A DNA stretch of 64,000 nt from Anaerolineae bacterium. Lineage in GTDB: Bacteria > Chloroflexota > Anaerolineae > Anaerolineales > Anaerolineaceae. Of this stretch, positions 53,187 through 61,951 are shown in pieces. The notes beneath the pieces are model-generated. The model saw only the letters and a list, made by a program, of their open reading frames with translations. It made no database searches and had not been told where the DNA came from. Within the stretch, counting starts at the first letter, position 1. Every line of letters begins with the position of its first letter. Made by a program: the position numbers and the translations under genes. The stretch covers positions 186,001 to 250,000 of the forward strand of contig JABLXK010000001.1 of the NCBI GenBank assembly GCA_013178095.1, read 5' to 3'.

Positions 53187-53951
53187 ATGGCGGACAGAAA
53201 AAAGGTAATGTTAATCACGGGCGCCGCCGGCGGCATCGGCCGCGCGGTGGTGGCGGTTTTCCACGAACATGGCTGGCGCGTGGTGGGGGTGGACCGCGCC
53301 GAATTCGGGGCGGATTTCCCTGGCGATGGATTGTTCATCCGGGCGGATATTTCCGATCCGCGGGCTATCGAGACTATCTATGAACGTACCGCGGAATTCA
53401 GCCCGGTGCTGGACGCGGTGGTAAACAACGCCGGCGTACAGATTGCCAAACCCATTCTGGAAACCAGCGCGGAAGATTGGGACATGACCATGGCGTCCAA
53501 CCTGCGCTCGGTTTTCCTGGGCACCAAGCTGGCTGTGCCTCTGCTGAAAGCTGCGGGCGGCGGCGCGATCGTTAATATGAGCTCGGTGCACGCCATCGCC
53601 ACCTCGCCCAACATCGCGGCTTACGCTGCCAGCAAGGGCGGGCTGCTGGCTTTCACCCGCGCTGCGGCCATCGAATTCGCGGCCGCCAACATCCGCGTCA
53701 ATGCGGTGCTGCCGGGTGCGGTGGACACGCCCATGCTGCGCGCCAGCATGAACCGCGGGCACTTCGACGGTACTTCGGTGCAGCAGCGTCTGGATAACCT
53801 GGCGGGCAAGACCGTCAACGGCCGTATCGCCCAGCCGCGCGAGATCGCGCAAACCATTTACTTCCTGGCGGACAATGAGCAGTCCTCATTCATGACCGGC
53901 CAGGCGCTGGTGGTGGACGGCGGCGCGACCGCCAAATTGAGCACGGAATAA
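53187..53951 (+). CDS. Short-chain dehydrogenase/reductase
   Basis: A 254-residue classical SDR: TGAAGGIGRAVV, NNAGVQ, NMSSVHAIATSPNIAAYAASKGG with the Ser-Tyr-Lys triad, and a C-terminal MTGQALVVDGG. Classical SDRs reduce ketones on sugars, polyols or acyl groups. AGGTGA precedes the ATG at 53187. The next gene follows by 3 nt. Together with the preceding dehydrogenase it may form a two-step oxidation/reduction of a sugar precursor. Confidence 0.88.
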   Translation: MADRKKVMLITGAAGGIGRAVVAVFHEHGWRVVGVDRAEFGADFPGDGLFIRADISDPRAIETIYERTAEFSPVLDAVVNNAGVQIAKPILETSAEDWDMTMASNLRSVFLGTKLAVPLLKAAGGGAIVNMSSVHAIATSPNIAAYAASKGGLLAFTRAAAIEFAAANIRVNAVLPGAVDTPMLRASMNRGHFDGTSVQQRLDNLAGKTVNGRIAQPREIAQTIYFLADNEQSSFMTGQALVVDGGATAKLSTE

Positions 53952-53954
53952 TTC

Positions 53955-54773
53955 ATGGCGAATGTTAAAGAGACTTTAAAAAAGATTCTACCCAAGAGCG
54001 CGCAGAACATCCTGCGCAATACGCGCGACGGGCTTCAGCGATTGCCGGAGGACTATGAAGCGGCCACGCATCCCTGGCGGCGGGCGGTTAACGCGCGCCT
54101 GCGCCCCATGCGCGATCAATATAAGGGAAAGCGCTGTTTCATCATTGGCAACGGCCCCAGCCTGCGCGATACGGACATGCGCAAACTGCGCGGCGAATAC
54201 ACCTTCGGCATGAACCGCATCTACCTGATGTTCCCGGAGTTGGGTTTCGAAACTTCTTTCTTTGTATCTATCAACGATTTGGTGGTCGAACAATCCGCCG
54301 CGGACATCCAGCAATTAAGCATGCCCAAGTTCATCGCCTGGCATGCGCACCGTTTCCTGCAGCCGGCGGAGAACATGTTCTTCCTGCATACCACTTACAC
54401 CGGCCCCAAGTTCGCGCGCGACATCACCGGCCGCCTGTGGGAAGGCGCCACCGTGACCTACGTGGCGCTGCAGGTGGCGTATTATCTGGGATTCTCGGAG
54501 GCCATCCTGATCGGCGTGGACCACAGTTTTGCCACCAAAGGCAAGCCCAACACCACCGTGATCTCCGAGGGCGACGACCCCAACCATTTCAACCCGGCTT
54601 ATTTCGGCAAGGGTTTCCGCTGGCAATTGCCCGACTTGGATACTTCCGAGGTGGGCTACGCCATGGCGCGCGCTGCGTACGAAAGCGACGGGCGCCGTGT
54701 GCTGGACGCGACCATTGGCGGCAAGCTGGCCATTTTCCCCAAGGTGGATTACAACACCTTGTTTGGTAAATAA
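53955..54773 (+). CDS. GT42/DUF115-like protein, candidate nonulosonic acid transferase
   Basis: A 272-residue soluble protein. The segment CFIIGNGPSLRDTDMRKL, followed by FGMNRIYLMF, FFVSINDLVV and VTYVALQVAYYLGFSEAILIGVDHSF, resembles both DUF115/MptE-like proteins of flagellin-glycosylation loci and GT42 sialyltransferases (GNGPSL, then x-x-G-x-x-x-x-A-x-x-LGYKEIYLxGID). Being next to CMP-sugar synthetase genes and before three glycosyltransferase genes, transfer of a nine-carbon acid is an attractive guess. Its stop overlaps the next ATG by 1 nt. Family membership needs profile comparison. Confidence 0.6.
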   Translation: MANVKETLKKILPKSAQNILRNTRDGLQRLPEDYEAATHPWRRAVNARLRPMRDQYKGKRCFIIGNGPSLRDTDMRKLRGEYTFGMNRIYLMFPELGFETSFFVSINDLVVEQSAADIQQLSMPKFIAWHAHRFLQPAENMFFLHTTYTGPKFARDITGRLWEGATVTYVALQVAYYLGFSEAILIGVDHSFATKGKPNTTVISEGDDPNHFNPAYFGKGFRWQLPDLDTSEVGYAMARAAYESDGRRVLDATIGGKLAIFPKVDYNTLFGK

Positions 54774-55762
54774 TGGACAAGTACCCGCTCGTCTCAATTG
54801 TCACCCCATCCTTCAACCAGGCCCGTTTTCTCGAGTACACCCTGCGCTCCGTGCTGGAGCAGGATTACCCCAACATCGAGTACCTGGTGGTGGATGGCGC
54901 TTCGACGGATGGCAGCCTGGAAATCATCAAGAAATATGAAAAGAAGCTTGCCTGGTGGGTATCCGAAAAGGATCGTGGCCAGGCGGAAGCCATCAACAAG
55001 GGCTTGCGCAAAGCCAAAGGCGAATACATCGCCTGGTTGAACTCGGACGACATGTACGCGCGCGGCGCGGTGCGTAAGGCGGTGGGCGCGCTGCAAGCGG
55101 AGCCTGCCCTCGGCATGGTGTTTTCCAACGTCTTTTCCATTGATGCGGACAATCAGATCTTCAACACCATACGCTACGGCGTTTACGGATTGGTGGACTT
55201 GATGGCTTTCAACATCATCGGCCAGCCGGGCGTATTCATGCGCCGCGCCGCGCTGGAGCAGGCGGGGTATATGGACCTGAATTATCATTATCTGCTGGAT
55301 CACCAGCTTTGGCTGCGCATAGCCAGTAAAGCACCCATACGCTACGTAGACGATTATTTCGCCGCGGCACGTTTCCACGCGGACGCCAAGAACGTGGCTA
55401 TGGCGGCCGAATTTGGGCGTGAGGCGTTCGCCATTCTGGGTTGGATGCGCACGCAGCCCGAGTTGGCAGGGATCTTGAAAGTCAATGAACGCCGGATCAC
55501 GGCGGGCGCATACCGCCTGAGCGCGCGCTACCTGCTGGACGGCGGCCTGAATGCCAAGGCTTTGAGCCATTACCTGAAGTCGTTGTGGTATCATCCAGCT
55601 ACCGCCTGGGTTGAAAGACGCCGCATGGCTTACGCAACGGCCAGCCTGATCCTCCCGCTGGGGAAGGCGCGTGAGAAATTTGTCGCGGAGCGCTCGCTGC
55701 GCATCCGCAGCCAGAATTTGCACGATTACGAGAGTTTATTCGATTATGGCGACCAAAAATAA
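54773..55762 (+). CDS. GT2-family glycosyltransferase
   Basis: A 329-residue GT-A enzyme: SIVTPSFNQARFLEYTLRSVL, YLVVDGASTDGSLEII, and the WLNSDDMYARGAVRKAV box with the DD metal site. Its N-terminal half is close to that of the protein encoded at 57302 (shared VVTPSxNQAxxLExT and ASxDGSLEII), so the two are recent paralogs. It overlaps both neighbours (1 nt upstream, 17 nt downstream). Confidence 0.87.
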   Translation: MDKYPLVSIVTPSFNQARFLEYTLRSVLEQDYPNIEYLVVDGASTDGSLEIIKKYEKKLAWWVSEKDRGQAEAINKGLRKAKGEYIAWLNSDDMYARGAVRKAVGALQAEPALGMVFSNVFSIDADNQIFNTIRYGVYGLVDLMAFNIIGQPGVFMRRAALEQAGYMDLNYHYLLDHQLWLRIASKAPIRYVDDYFAAARFHADAKNVAMAAEFGREAFAILGWMRTQPELAGILKVNERRITAGAYRLSARYLLDGGLNAKALSHYLKSLWYHPATAWVERRRMAYATASLILPLGKAREKFVAERSLRIRSQNLHDYESLFDYGDQK

Positions 55763-57296
55763 AAATAAAAATAAAAAGGAAAAGAAAACGATCTCGAAAA
55801 CCCAACCTCCGGCTTACCGCTGGGTGTGGGTTGGATTGATCGTGCTGGCTTTCGTGCTCGGGCTGGCAGTGCGCTTCTACGATCTCAAAGATGCGCCGCT
55901 GGACTTCCATCCCACCCGCCAACTGCATTCCGCCCTGATCGCGCGCGGCATGTACTACCAGACGCTCGCGGATGCTCCCGAATGGCAAAAGGCGCTTTCT
56001 TATAAACAATGGCAGAAAGAAGGGCTGATCGAACCGCAGATCATGGAGCGCCTGACCGCGCTGACCTACCAGGTGATCGGCTCCGAGCAATTGTGGGCGG
56101 CGCGCGTATGGGCCATCCTGTTCTGGACGCTGGGCGGGGTGTTCCTGTGCCTGCTGGCGAACGAACTCTTCGGCCTGGCGGGTGCGGCTTTGGGCGTGAT
56201 CTACTTCATGCTGTGGCCGTATGCCGTCACTTCCAGCCGGGCGTTCCAGCCGGAATCGCTCATGGTGGCGGCCATCATCTTCGGCTTATGGGCGGCGATG
56301 CGCTGGATGAAGCAGCCGAGCTGGGGGCGCCTGGTCCTGGCCGGGTTGAGCTGCGGAGTGGCCATCTATATTAAATCTGTGGCGGTGTTCTTTATTGCCC
56401 CGGCTTTGGCCGGACTGCTGCTTAGCGCTTACAGCTTCAAGGAATTGCTGCGCAACAAGCAGGTGTGGGTGCTGTTCGTCCTGGCGATTGCTCCCTATCT
56501 GGCCTATCACGTGTATGCCATGTATGTGCTCAAGCTGCTCGAGTCGCAATTCAGCCTCCGCTTTTTCCCGAATTTATGGAAAGACCCTGTATTCTATTTG
56601 CAGTGGGTCGGCCAGATCAAAAGCGTCATGGGCCTGGAAGTGTTCCTGACCGCGCTGGTGGGCATTTTGGTCCTGCCGCAAAAACCGTGGAAGGGCATGT
56701 TGATCGGGCTGCTGGTTGGTTACCTGATTTATGGGTTTACTTTTTCATATCACATATCCACGCACGATTATTACCAGATGCCCATGCTGGCGGTCACTGC
56801 GCTGGGCCTGGCGGCCATGTTCGACTTCGTCATCAGCCGCCTGCCTAAGGTCAATGCTTTCAACCTGGGAGCGATCGCTTTGGTGCTGGCGGGCTTTATG
56901 CTGCTGAAGGCCTGGGATGCGCGCGTGACATTCAAGAAAGTGGATTATCACAACGAAACGCGCTTCTGGGAAAAGCTGGGCGACCAATTGGGGCACGACA
57001 GCCGCGTGACCGGATTGCTGACCGATTACGGCTACCGCCTGGCTTACTGGGGCTGGATGGACGTCGACCCCTGGATGCAGACCAGCGATATCAGCCTGCG
57101 CGAAATGGCCGGCAGTGAAGTGGACATCAACGCGGCTTTTCAAAAAGAAGTCGCCGGGCGCGATTATTTCGTGGTCACCCTGCTGGGCGATTTTGAAAAA
57201 CAGCCTGAGCTAAAAGCTGCCTTGAATGCGGCATACCCGCTGATCGAAACCAACGACGAAGTTCTGATTTACGACCTGCGCGGGCAGGCGCAATAA
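55746..57296 (+). CDS. Polytopic membrane glycosyltransferase (GT39/ArnT-like)
   Basis: A 516-residue membrane protein. A Lys/Asn-rich start (encoded by an AAAAAT repeat) precedes the first helix; the first extracytoplasmic loop has YDLKDAPLDFHPTRQLHSALIARGMYY with the acidic D residues used by GT39-type transferases. About ten further helices follow, then a soluble tail. Such enzymes transfer sugar from polyprenyl phosphate on the outside face. ATG 55746 begins 17 nt before the preceding stop. Acceptor unknown. Confidence 0.78.
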   Translation: MATKNKNKNKKEKKTISKTQPPAYRWVWVGLIVLAFVLGLAVRFYDLKDAPLDFHPTRQLHSALIARGMYYQTLADAPEWQKALSYKQWQKEGLIEPQIMERLTALTYQVIGSEQLWAARVWAILFWTLGGVFLCLLANELFGLAGAALGVIYFMLWPYAVTSSRAFQPESLMVAAIIFGLWAAMRWMKQPSWGRLVLAGLSCGVAIYIKSVAVFFIAPALAGLLLSAYSFKELLRNKQVWVLFVLAIAPYLAYHVYAMYVLKLLESQFSLRFFPNLWKDPVFYLQWVGQIKSVMGLEVFLTALVGILVLPQKPWKGMLIGLLVGYLIYGFTFSYHISTHDYYQMPMLAVTALGLAAMFDFVISRLPKVNAFNLGAIALVLAGFMLLKAWDARVTFKKVDYHNETRFWEKLGDQLGHDSRVTGLLTDYGYRLAYWGWMDVDPWMQTSDISLREMAGSEVDINAAFQKEVAGRDYFVVTLLGDFEKQPELKAALNAAYPLIETNDEVLIYDLRGQAQ

Positions 57297-57301
57297 ACGC
57301 C

Positions 57302-58081
57302 ATGATCGAAAAACCGCTGGTTTCCATCGTAACGCCTTCCTACAATCAAGCTGCCTACCTGGAAGAGACCATCCTCTCGGTGCTCGGGCAGACCTACCCG
57401 CGCATCGAATACATCCTGGTCGACGGGGCATCGCAGGATGGCAGCCTGGAAATCATCCGCAGATATGAGGGAAAGCTGGCGCACTGGATTTCCGAGAAGG
57501 ATAAAGGCCAGACCGACGCCATCAATAAGGGTTTTGCCCTGGCGCGCGGCGAGTACCTGGCCTGGCTCAACTCCGACGACACCCTGCTGCCGGATGCGGT
57601 GGAAGAAGCCGTTGCTTATCTGCTGGAGCATCCCGGGGTGGGGCTGGTGTACGGTGACGCCAACTACATTGACGAAAAGAGCCGCGTGATCGGCAAGTTC
57701 CCGGCAGCGCAAACCGACCTGCCCAGATTGCGGCGCGGTTACGTGCACATTCCGCAGCAGGCTTCCTTTTTCCGTAAAGCCTTGTGGGATCGCGTCGGGC
57801 CGCTGGACGACAGCTTTTTCTTTGCCATGGATTACGACCTGTGGACGCGCCTGGCGGCGGTTTCGGAACTGAAGTACCTGCCGCGCACCTGGGCCAATTT
57901 CCGCCTGCACGCCGACGCCAAAACCATCGCGGCCGACGACCGCTGCTGGCCGGAAATGCTGCGCGTGCATTACCGCGGGGGCGGCTCGCGCTTTGCCCCC
58001 ATCGTGCTGAAATACCAGGTGCGTAAACTCGCAGCGCCTTTTATTCGTTGGCGCCGGCGGCGCATGTTTACCAAAGGTTGA
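57302..58081 (+). CDS. GT2-family glycosyltransferase, last gene of the glycan operon
   Basis: A 259-residue GT-A enzyme: SIVTPSYNQAAYLEETILSVLG, ILVDGASQDGSLEIIRRYEGKLAHWISEKDKGQTDAI, WLNSDDTLLPDAVEE with metal-binding DD, and MDYDLWTRLAAV near the active site. It is a shorter paralog of the protein at 54773 and lies 5 nt after the GT39-like gene. A terminator follows about 45 nt after the stop, which marks the operon end. Confidence 0.87.
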   Translation: MIEKPLVSIVTPSYNQAAYLEETILSVLGQTYPRIEYILVDGASQDGSLEIIRRYEGKLAHWISEKDKGQTDAINKGFALARGEYLAWLNSDDTLLPDAVEEAVAYLLEHPGVGLVYGDANYIDEKSRVIGKFPAAQTDLPRLRRGYVHIPQQASFFRKALWDRVGPLDDSFFFAMDYDLWTRLAAVSELKYLPRTWANFRLHADAKTIAADDRCWPEMLRVHYRGGGSRFAPIVLKYQVRKLAAPFIRWRRRRMFTKG

Positions 58082-58125
58082 TGGCCTGGCAAACTTAATG
58101 CCGGGAACGCCTCCCTGAGAATAAG

Positions 58126-58165
58126 TAGACCCTCGCGTATGACCCTGCAGAAGGGTCTATTTTTT
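58126..58165 (+). terminator. Terminator of the glycan operon
   Basis: TAGACCCT (58126-58133) pairs with AGGGTCTA (58152-58159) across an 18-nt loop, followed by six T residues. The rest of the 313-nt gap up to 58394 holds the promoter and operator described next and a long untranslated leader with no further gene. Confidence 0.7.
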
Positions 58166-58240
58166 AGATCAAGAGATCAGTCACTATGGCACTCGCTGCC
58201 ATGGATTGAGGAATTTGTCTGAGCAAATTGTTAACAAAAA

Positions 58241-58269
58241 TTGACTTCTATTTTTAGACATGCTAAGAT
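58241..58269 (+). promoter_or_regulatory. Promoter of the M20 peptidase/aminotransferase operon
   Basis: TTGACT (58241-58246), 17-nt spacer, TAAGAT (58264-58269). The hexamers and spacing are identical to those before the GntR gene at 60991, which suggests common control. Confidence 0.65.
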
Positions 58270-58291
58270 GTTAGATATCTGATATGTTAAC
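58262..58291 (+). promoter_or_regulatory. 30-nt palindromic operator, probable GntR-UTRA site
   Basis: An imperfect inverted repeat centred on AGATATCT (22 of 30 positions symmetric by my count) overlaps the -10 box and the expected start site. It matches the copy at 61012-61041 at 22 of 30 positions. Confidence 0.65.
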
Positions 58292-58394
58292 TCCGATCCT
58301 TTTAGCTGGAGGAATTTAAAGGCATAAAAACGTGAAGCAGAACTGATTCCCGCAATCGTAAATAAAAACGAATATCGCATTACAGGAGATTGGG

Positions 58395-59657
58395 ATGGAA
58401 GAAATCTGGCAGAAATTATCCAAAGCCATCGCGAATCGCAGGGATATGGCGATCGCGCTGACCCAGGAAATGGTGCGGCGTCCTTCGCAGAACGGCGAGG
58501 GCGACGTGGTGAAATTTGTGGCGGAATGGTGGCGGGAGCGCGGCATCGAACCGGACATTTGGGAACCGCAAATGACGGAATTATCCAGCCATTCCGGTTT
58601 TGTGGACGTGGACTACGATTATAAAGGGCGACCGAACCTGGTGGTGATGCTGAAGGGCAGCGGGGGCGGCCATTCCCTGACACTCAACGGGCACACCGAC
58701 GTGGTGCCGGTCGAGCCGGTGCCCTGGCAGCACGGCGATCCTTTTGGCGGGCAATTCGTGGATGGCAAAATCTTCGGGCGCGGTTCCGTTGATATGAAGG
58801 GCGGCCTGGCGCTGGGCATGATCGTAATCGACGCGCTGTTGGAATGCGGCATCCAATTGAAGGGCGATTTGCAGATGCAATTCGTGGTGGATGAAGAGAA
58901 TGGCGGCAATGGAACGTTGGCCGCCATACAGCGCGGCTACCGCAGTGACGCCACCATCTTCATTGAATCCACAGCGGCGGATACGGCCATGGTTTCTTCG
59001 CGCGGCGCGCAGTTCTTCCGCATCACCGTGCCCGGCGTGGAAGGCGGGATCGAGTACCAGGCGGTGCTGCCCAACGTCATTCAGAAAGCGACCCTGTTGT
59101 TCCAGGCGGTGGAAGCCTATGCCGCCTGGCGGGTTTCGCAGGCGGATCATCCTTTGTATGCCTGGGATCCCACGCGTATTCCCGCAGCCATTTGCAAGAT
59201 TCAGGCGGGCAGCTGGCCCTCCACTTTCGCGGCCAAGTGCGTCATGGAAGGCAGCCTGGAGTGCCTGCCCGGTGAAGATATCGATCAGGTGAAAGAAGCC
59301 TTCCGAACCTATCTGCTGGAAGTCTCGCGCAAGGATGCCTGGCTGGCGGAACACCCGCCCGTGATCGAATGGTTCGGTTTGCGTTTCGAAGCCGGCGAGA
59401 CCTCGCTGGAGCATCCTTTTATCAAACAATTGACCCAAACCTACCAGGGCATGACCGGCCGCAGGCTGGAGACGCTGGGCGGCGGCGGTTCCGATTTGCG
59501 CCTGCCGGTGTTGTATGCCGACAGCGCCAGCATCCTGCTTGGGCCGACCGGCGGAGCCATTCACGCCACGGACGAGTATGTGGATGTGGATTCCATGATG
59601 CAAATGGCGCAGATCTTCGGAAAACTCATTCTGGATTGGTGTGAGGTAAAGGAATAA
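58395..59657 (+). CDS. M20-family metallopeptidase/deacylase (ArgE/DapE-like)
   Basis: A 420-residue zinc hydrolase. LTLNGHTDVVPVEP gives the first metal ligands (HxD), GRGSVDMKGGLALGM the bridging Asp, VVDEENGGNGTL the catalytic Glu pair, and IESTAADT the next ligand; GGGGSDLRLP follows near the end. M20 enzymes remove acyl groups or amino acids from amides (N-acetylornithine, succinyl-diaminopimelate, carnosine and others). AGGAG precedes the ATG. The aminotransferase follows after 30 nt, so deacylation then transamination of an amino compound is conceivable. Confidence 0.88.
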   Translation: MEEIWQKLSKAIANRRDMAIALTQEMVRRPSQNGEGDVVKFVAEWWRERGIEPDIWEPQMTELSSHSGFVDVDYDYKGRPNLVVMLKGSGGGHSLTLNGHTDVVPVEPVPWQHGDPFGGQFVDGKIFGRGSVDMKGGLALGMIVIDALLECGIQLKGDLQMQFVVDEENGGNGTLAAIQRGYRSDATIFIESTAADTAMVSSRGAQFFRITVPGVEGGIEYQAVLPNVIQKATLLFQAVEAYAAWRVSQADHPLYAWDPTRIPAAICKIQAGSWPSTFAAKCVMEGSLECLPGEDIDQVKEAFRTYLLEVSRKDAWLAEHPPVIEWFGLRFEAGETSLEHPFIKQLTQTYQGMTGRRLETLGGGGSDLRLPVLYADSASILLGPTGGAIHATDEYVDVDSMMQMAQIFGKLILDWCEVKE

Positions 59658-59687
59658 ATTGTTTGATTTGACAGGAGAAGAAAGAAA

Positions 59688-60953
59688 ATGAGCATTGAAC
59701 CTGAAAAACTGGCCATCCACGGCGGCCGCCCGGTGCGGCAAACGCCTTTCCCGCCCTTTCCGGATTATGGCGAGGAAGAGATCGCTGCGGCGGTGGCCGT
59801 GTTAAAGTCGGGCAAGCTAGCCCGCCAGAGCGGTTCCAAGGTGGGGGAGTTCGAGAAATCTTACGCTGAAAAATTCGGCGTCAAACATGCCCTGGCGGTC
59901 AGCTCGGGCACGGCGGCCATCCATGTTGCCATTTCCGCACTGGGAATCGGCCCAGGGGACGATGTCATCGCCACCTCGCACAGCTTCGCCGGGTCCGCCA
60001 CCCCCATCGTGCACGCCGGGGCGGTGCCGGTTTTCGCCGACATCGACCCGCGCACCTTCAACATCGATCCGCGCAGCATCGCAGAGAAGATCACGCCCTA
60101 CACCAAAGCCATCATACCGGTGCACCTGAACGGCTGCCCGGCAGATATGGACCCCATCCTGGAAATCGCGCGCAAGCACAACCTTTTCGTGATCGAGGAT
60201 GCCGCTCAGGCGCATGGCGCCCAATATAAAGGCCGGATGGCCGGCACGATTGGCAGCTTTGGTTGTTTCAGCTTCTGGGAAGATAAACTGATCACCACGG
60301 CTGGGGAGGGAGGTATGGTGCTGACCAATGACGACGACCTTGCCAAAAAAGCCCGCATGGTTCATCACCACGGCGAGTTGAAAGAAGACGGGGCTTACTA
60401 CAAAGGGGAACGGTTGTACCTGCATTCCATGCTGGGTTACAACTTCCGCATGACCGAGATCCAGGGCGCCATCGGACTGGCGCAATTGGCCAAACTGGAT
60501 GGTTACATCCAACAGCGCAGAGAAAACGCGCATCTTCTAACCGAATTGTTATCAGGCGTACCCGGCATCATCCCGCCCTACGAACCGGATTATGCCTTCC
60601 ACGTATTCTACAAATATATTCTGCGCATCGATCGCAAGGTGATTAACGCCGACGCCAAAGCCTTTGTGGAAGCGCTCACCGCCGAGGGAATTCCCTGCTC
60701 GCGGCGCTACCCTACACCGCTGCACCAGCAGCCGGTCTTCACCGAGCACCGTGGTTTTGGCGGCGGCAAAGCGCCTTTCGAAAAGCCCTGGTACCAGGGG
60801 GAGACGAATTACGGCAGCGGGCTGCCCAACGCCGAGCAATTGCCCGGGGAATTGGTGCGCATCATGATGCGCCCTACACTCTCCGCGCAAGACATGCGGG
60901 ATGTGGCCGATGCGGTCAAGAAAGTGGCGATTTATTTCGGAGTGGAAGGTTGA
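59688..60953 (+). CDS. DegT/DnrJ/EryC1-family PLP aminotransferase
   Basis: A 421-residue sugar-type aminotransferase: VSSGTAAIHVAISALGIGPGDDVIATSHSF, VIEDAAQAHGAQYKG with the ring-stacking Asp/His, and K200 in SFWEDKLITTAGEGG as Schiff-base lysine. A longer N-terminus (IHGGRPVRQTPFPPFPDYGEEE) matches the StsC/NtdA-like branch that aminates keto-inositols and sugars. It is the second gene of the M20 operon and not part of the glycan locus. Substrate is open; a keto-cyclitol or keto-sugar is a fair guess given the glycerol-1-phosphate-dehydrogenase-like domain further downstream. Confidence 0.87.
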   Translation: MSIEPEKLAIHGGRPVRQTPFPPFPDYGEEEIAAAVAVLKSGKLARQSGSKVGEFEKSYAEKFGVKHALAVSSGTAAIHVAISALGIGPGDDVIATSHSFAGSATPIVHAGAVPVFADIDPRTFNIDPRSIAEKITPYTKAIIPVHLNGCPADMDPILEIARKHNLFVIEDAAQAHGAQYKGRMAGTIGSFGCFSFWEDKLITTAGEGGMVLTNDDDLAKKARMVHHHGELKEDGAYYKGERLYLHSMLGYNFRMTEIQGAIGLAQLAKLDGYIQQRRENAHLLTELLSGVPGIIPPYEPDYAFHVFYKYILRIDRKVINADAKAFVEALTAEGIPCSRRYPTPLHQQPVFTEHRGFGGGKAPFEKPWYQGETNYGSGLPNAEQLPGELVRIMMRPTLSAQDMRDVADAVKKVAIYFGVEG

Positions 60954-60990
60954 GGGCATGCAGGAAAACCCGATGAATATTAAAAAAATA

Positions 60991-61019
60991 TTGACTTTCG
61001 ATTTTCGGCGTGTTAAGAT
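60991..61019 (+). promoter_or_regulatory. Promoter of the GntR-UTRA regulator gene
   Basis: TTGACT (60991-60996), 17-nt spacer, TAAGAT (61014-61019), identical in hexamers and spacing to the promoter at 58241. Confidence 0.65.
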
Positions 61020-61041
61020 ATAAGACATCTGATGACATAAC
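61012..61041 (+). promoter_or_regulatory. Second copy of the probable GntR-UTRA operator
   Basis: Aligned with 58262-58291 it shares TAAGAT, AGAxATCTGAT and a terminal TAAC at the same offsets, and it overlaps the -10 in the same way. Autoregulation of the downstream gene is inferred. Confidence 0.6.
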
Positions 61042-61079
61042 ACCTGCTGGTTAAATGCGGCGACAGAAGGGAGAAACCT

Positions 61080-61820
61080 TTGATACGGTTTAATGACAAT
61101 CAACCCAAGCGTTTTCAGATCAGAAAACGGATTATTGAATTGATCAAAGAGCAAAACCTGAGGCCGGGCGATAAATTGCCGGCAGAGAAAGACCTGATGG
61201 ATCTGTTGAATGTCAGCCGTCTGTCGCTGCGGGAAGCCTTGCACATTCTGGAAGAAGAGCACGTTGTCCGCGTGATTCATGGACTGGGCTGGTATTTGAT
61301 GTCGCCTTCCAAAACGTTGGAAACTGATATTTCCGCTTTATTTTCAGTCACCGATATGTTTGCCTATTCGGGCTTGGAATTGACAACCCGTGTTCTATCC
61401 CTCAAGTTCGAAGATTTGGAAGATATTCGCGAGGAACTTAACCTCAAGAAAAAGGAGCGGGTTGCGGCGATCGAACGTGCGCGAATGTGCGAAGACATGC
61501 CCTATATCTACTCCATCGATTACGTTCCTGAAAAATTGTTCTCGCGCGAGCCGAAAGTCGAGGATTTTGAAGGTTCGATCCTGACAGCCATGGAAAAAAC
61601 CTTCGGCCATCGTATCGAATACACCGATGCCCGCATCCAGGTGGTGGAACAGAAGGATTTTGAATCGAAAGATCCCATTTTCAAAGAAATCACTTCCTGG
61701 TTGATGATGGAACAGGTCAATTATGACATCAATGGCACCCCCATCATCTATTCACGCGACTACCACCGCAGCGACAAAATCAAGTTCTACACCAGAAGAT
61801 ATCGAAAAGACCTGGTTTAG
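61080..61820 (+). CDS. GntR-family transcriptional regulator with UTRA ligand domain (HutC type)
   Basis: A 246-residue regulator. The winged helix (about residues 8-75) shows LRPGDKLPAEKDLMDLLNVSRLSLREALHILEEE. The C-terminal UTRA domain (about 95-245) has the ERARMCEDMPYIYSIDYVPEKLF and GTPIIYSRDYHRSDKIKFY pattern. UTRA regulators sense sugars, amino acids or phosphosugars and repress catabolic genes. TTG start at 61080 with AAGGGAG upstream. Its own promoter carries the same palindrome as the M20 operon, so it probably controls both units and perhaps the GH4 fusion gene. Confidence 0.88.
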   Translation: MIRFNDNQPKRFQIRKRIIELIKEQNLRPGDKLPAEKDLMDLLNVSRLSLREALHILEEEHVVRVIHGLGWYLMSPSKTLETDISALFSVTDMFAYSGLELTTRVLSLKFEDLEDIREELNLKKKERVAAIERARMCEDMPYIYSIDYVPEKLFSREPKVEDFEGSILTAMEKTFGHRIEYTDARIQVVEQKDFESKDPIFKEITSWLMMEQVNYDINGTPIIYSRDYHRSDKIKFYTRRYRKDLV

Positions 61821-61951
61821 GTTTCTATCTGGAGCATTGATGAGATATCCGGCCGTGAAGCATTTCACATTAGTCCAAACCGTAGCGTACCGTATGGCGT
61901 TCCCGGGTTTGCGATATGTCGGGACTGACTCAATACTGTCGAGAAGAATAA

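Noticed and set aside
58581..59741. 386-codon open frame antisense to the M20 gene
   Set aside because: The plus strand has intact M20 metal motifs; the minus frame has no recognisable domain.
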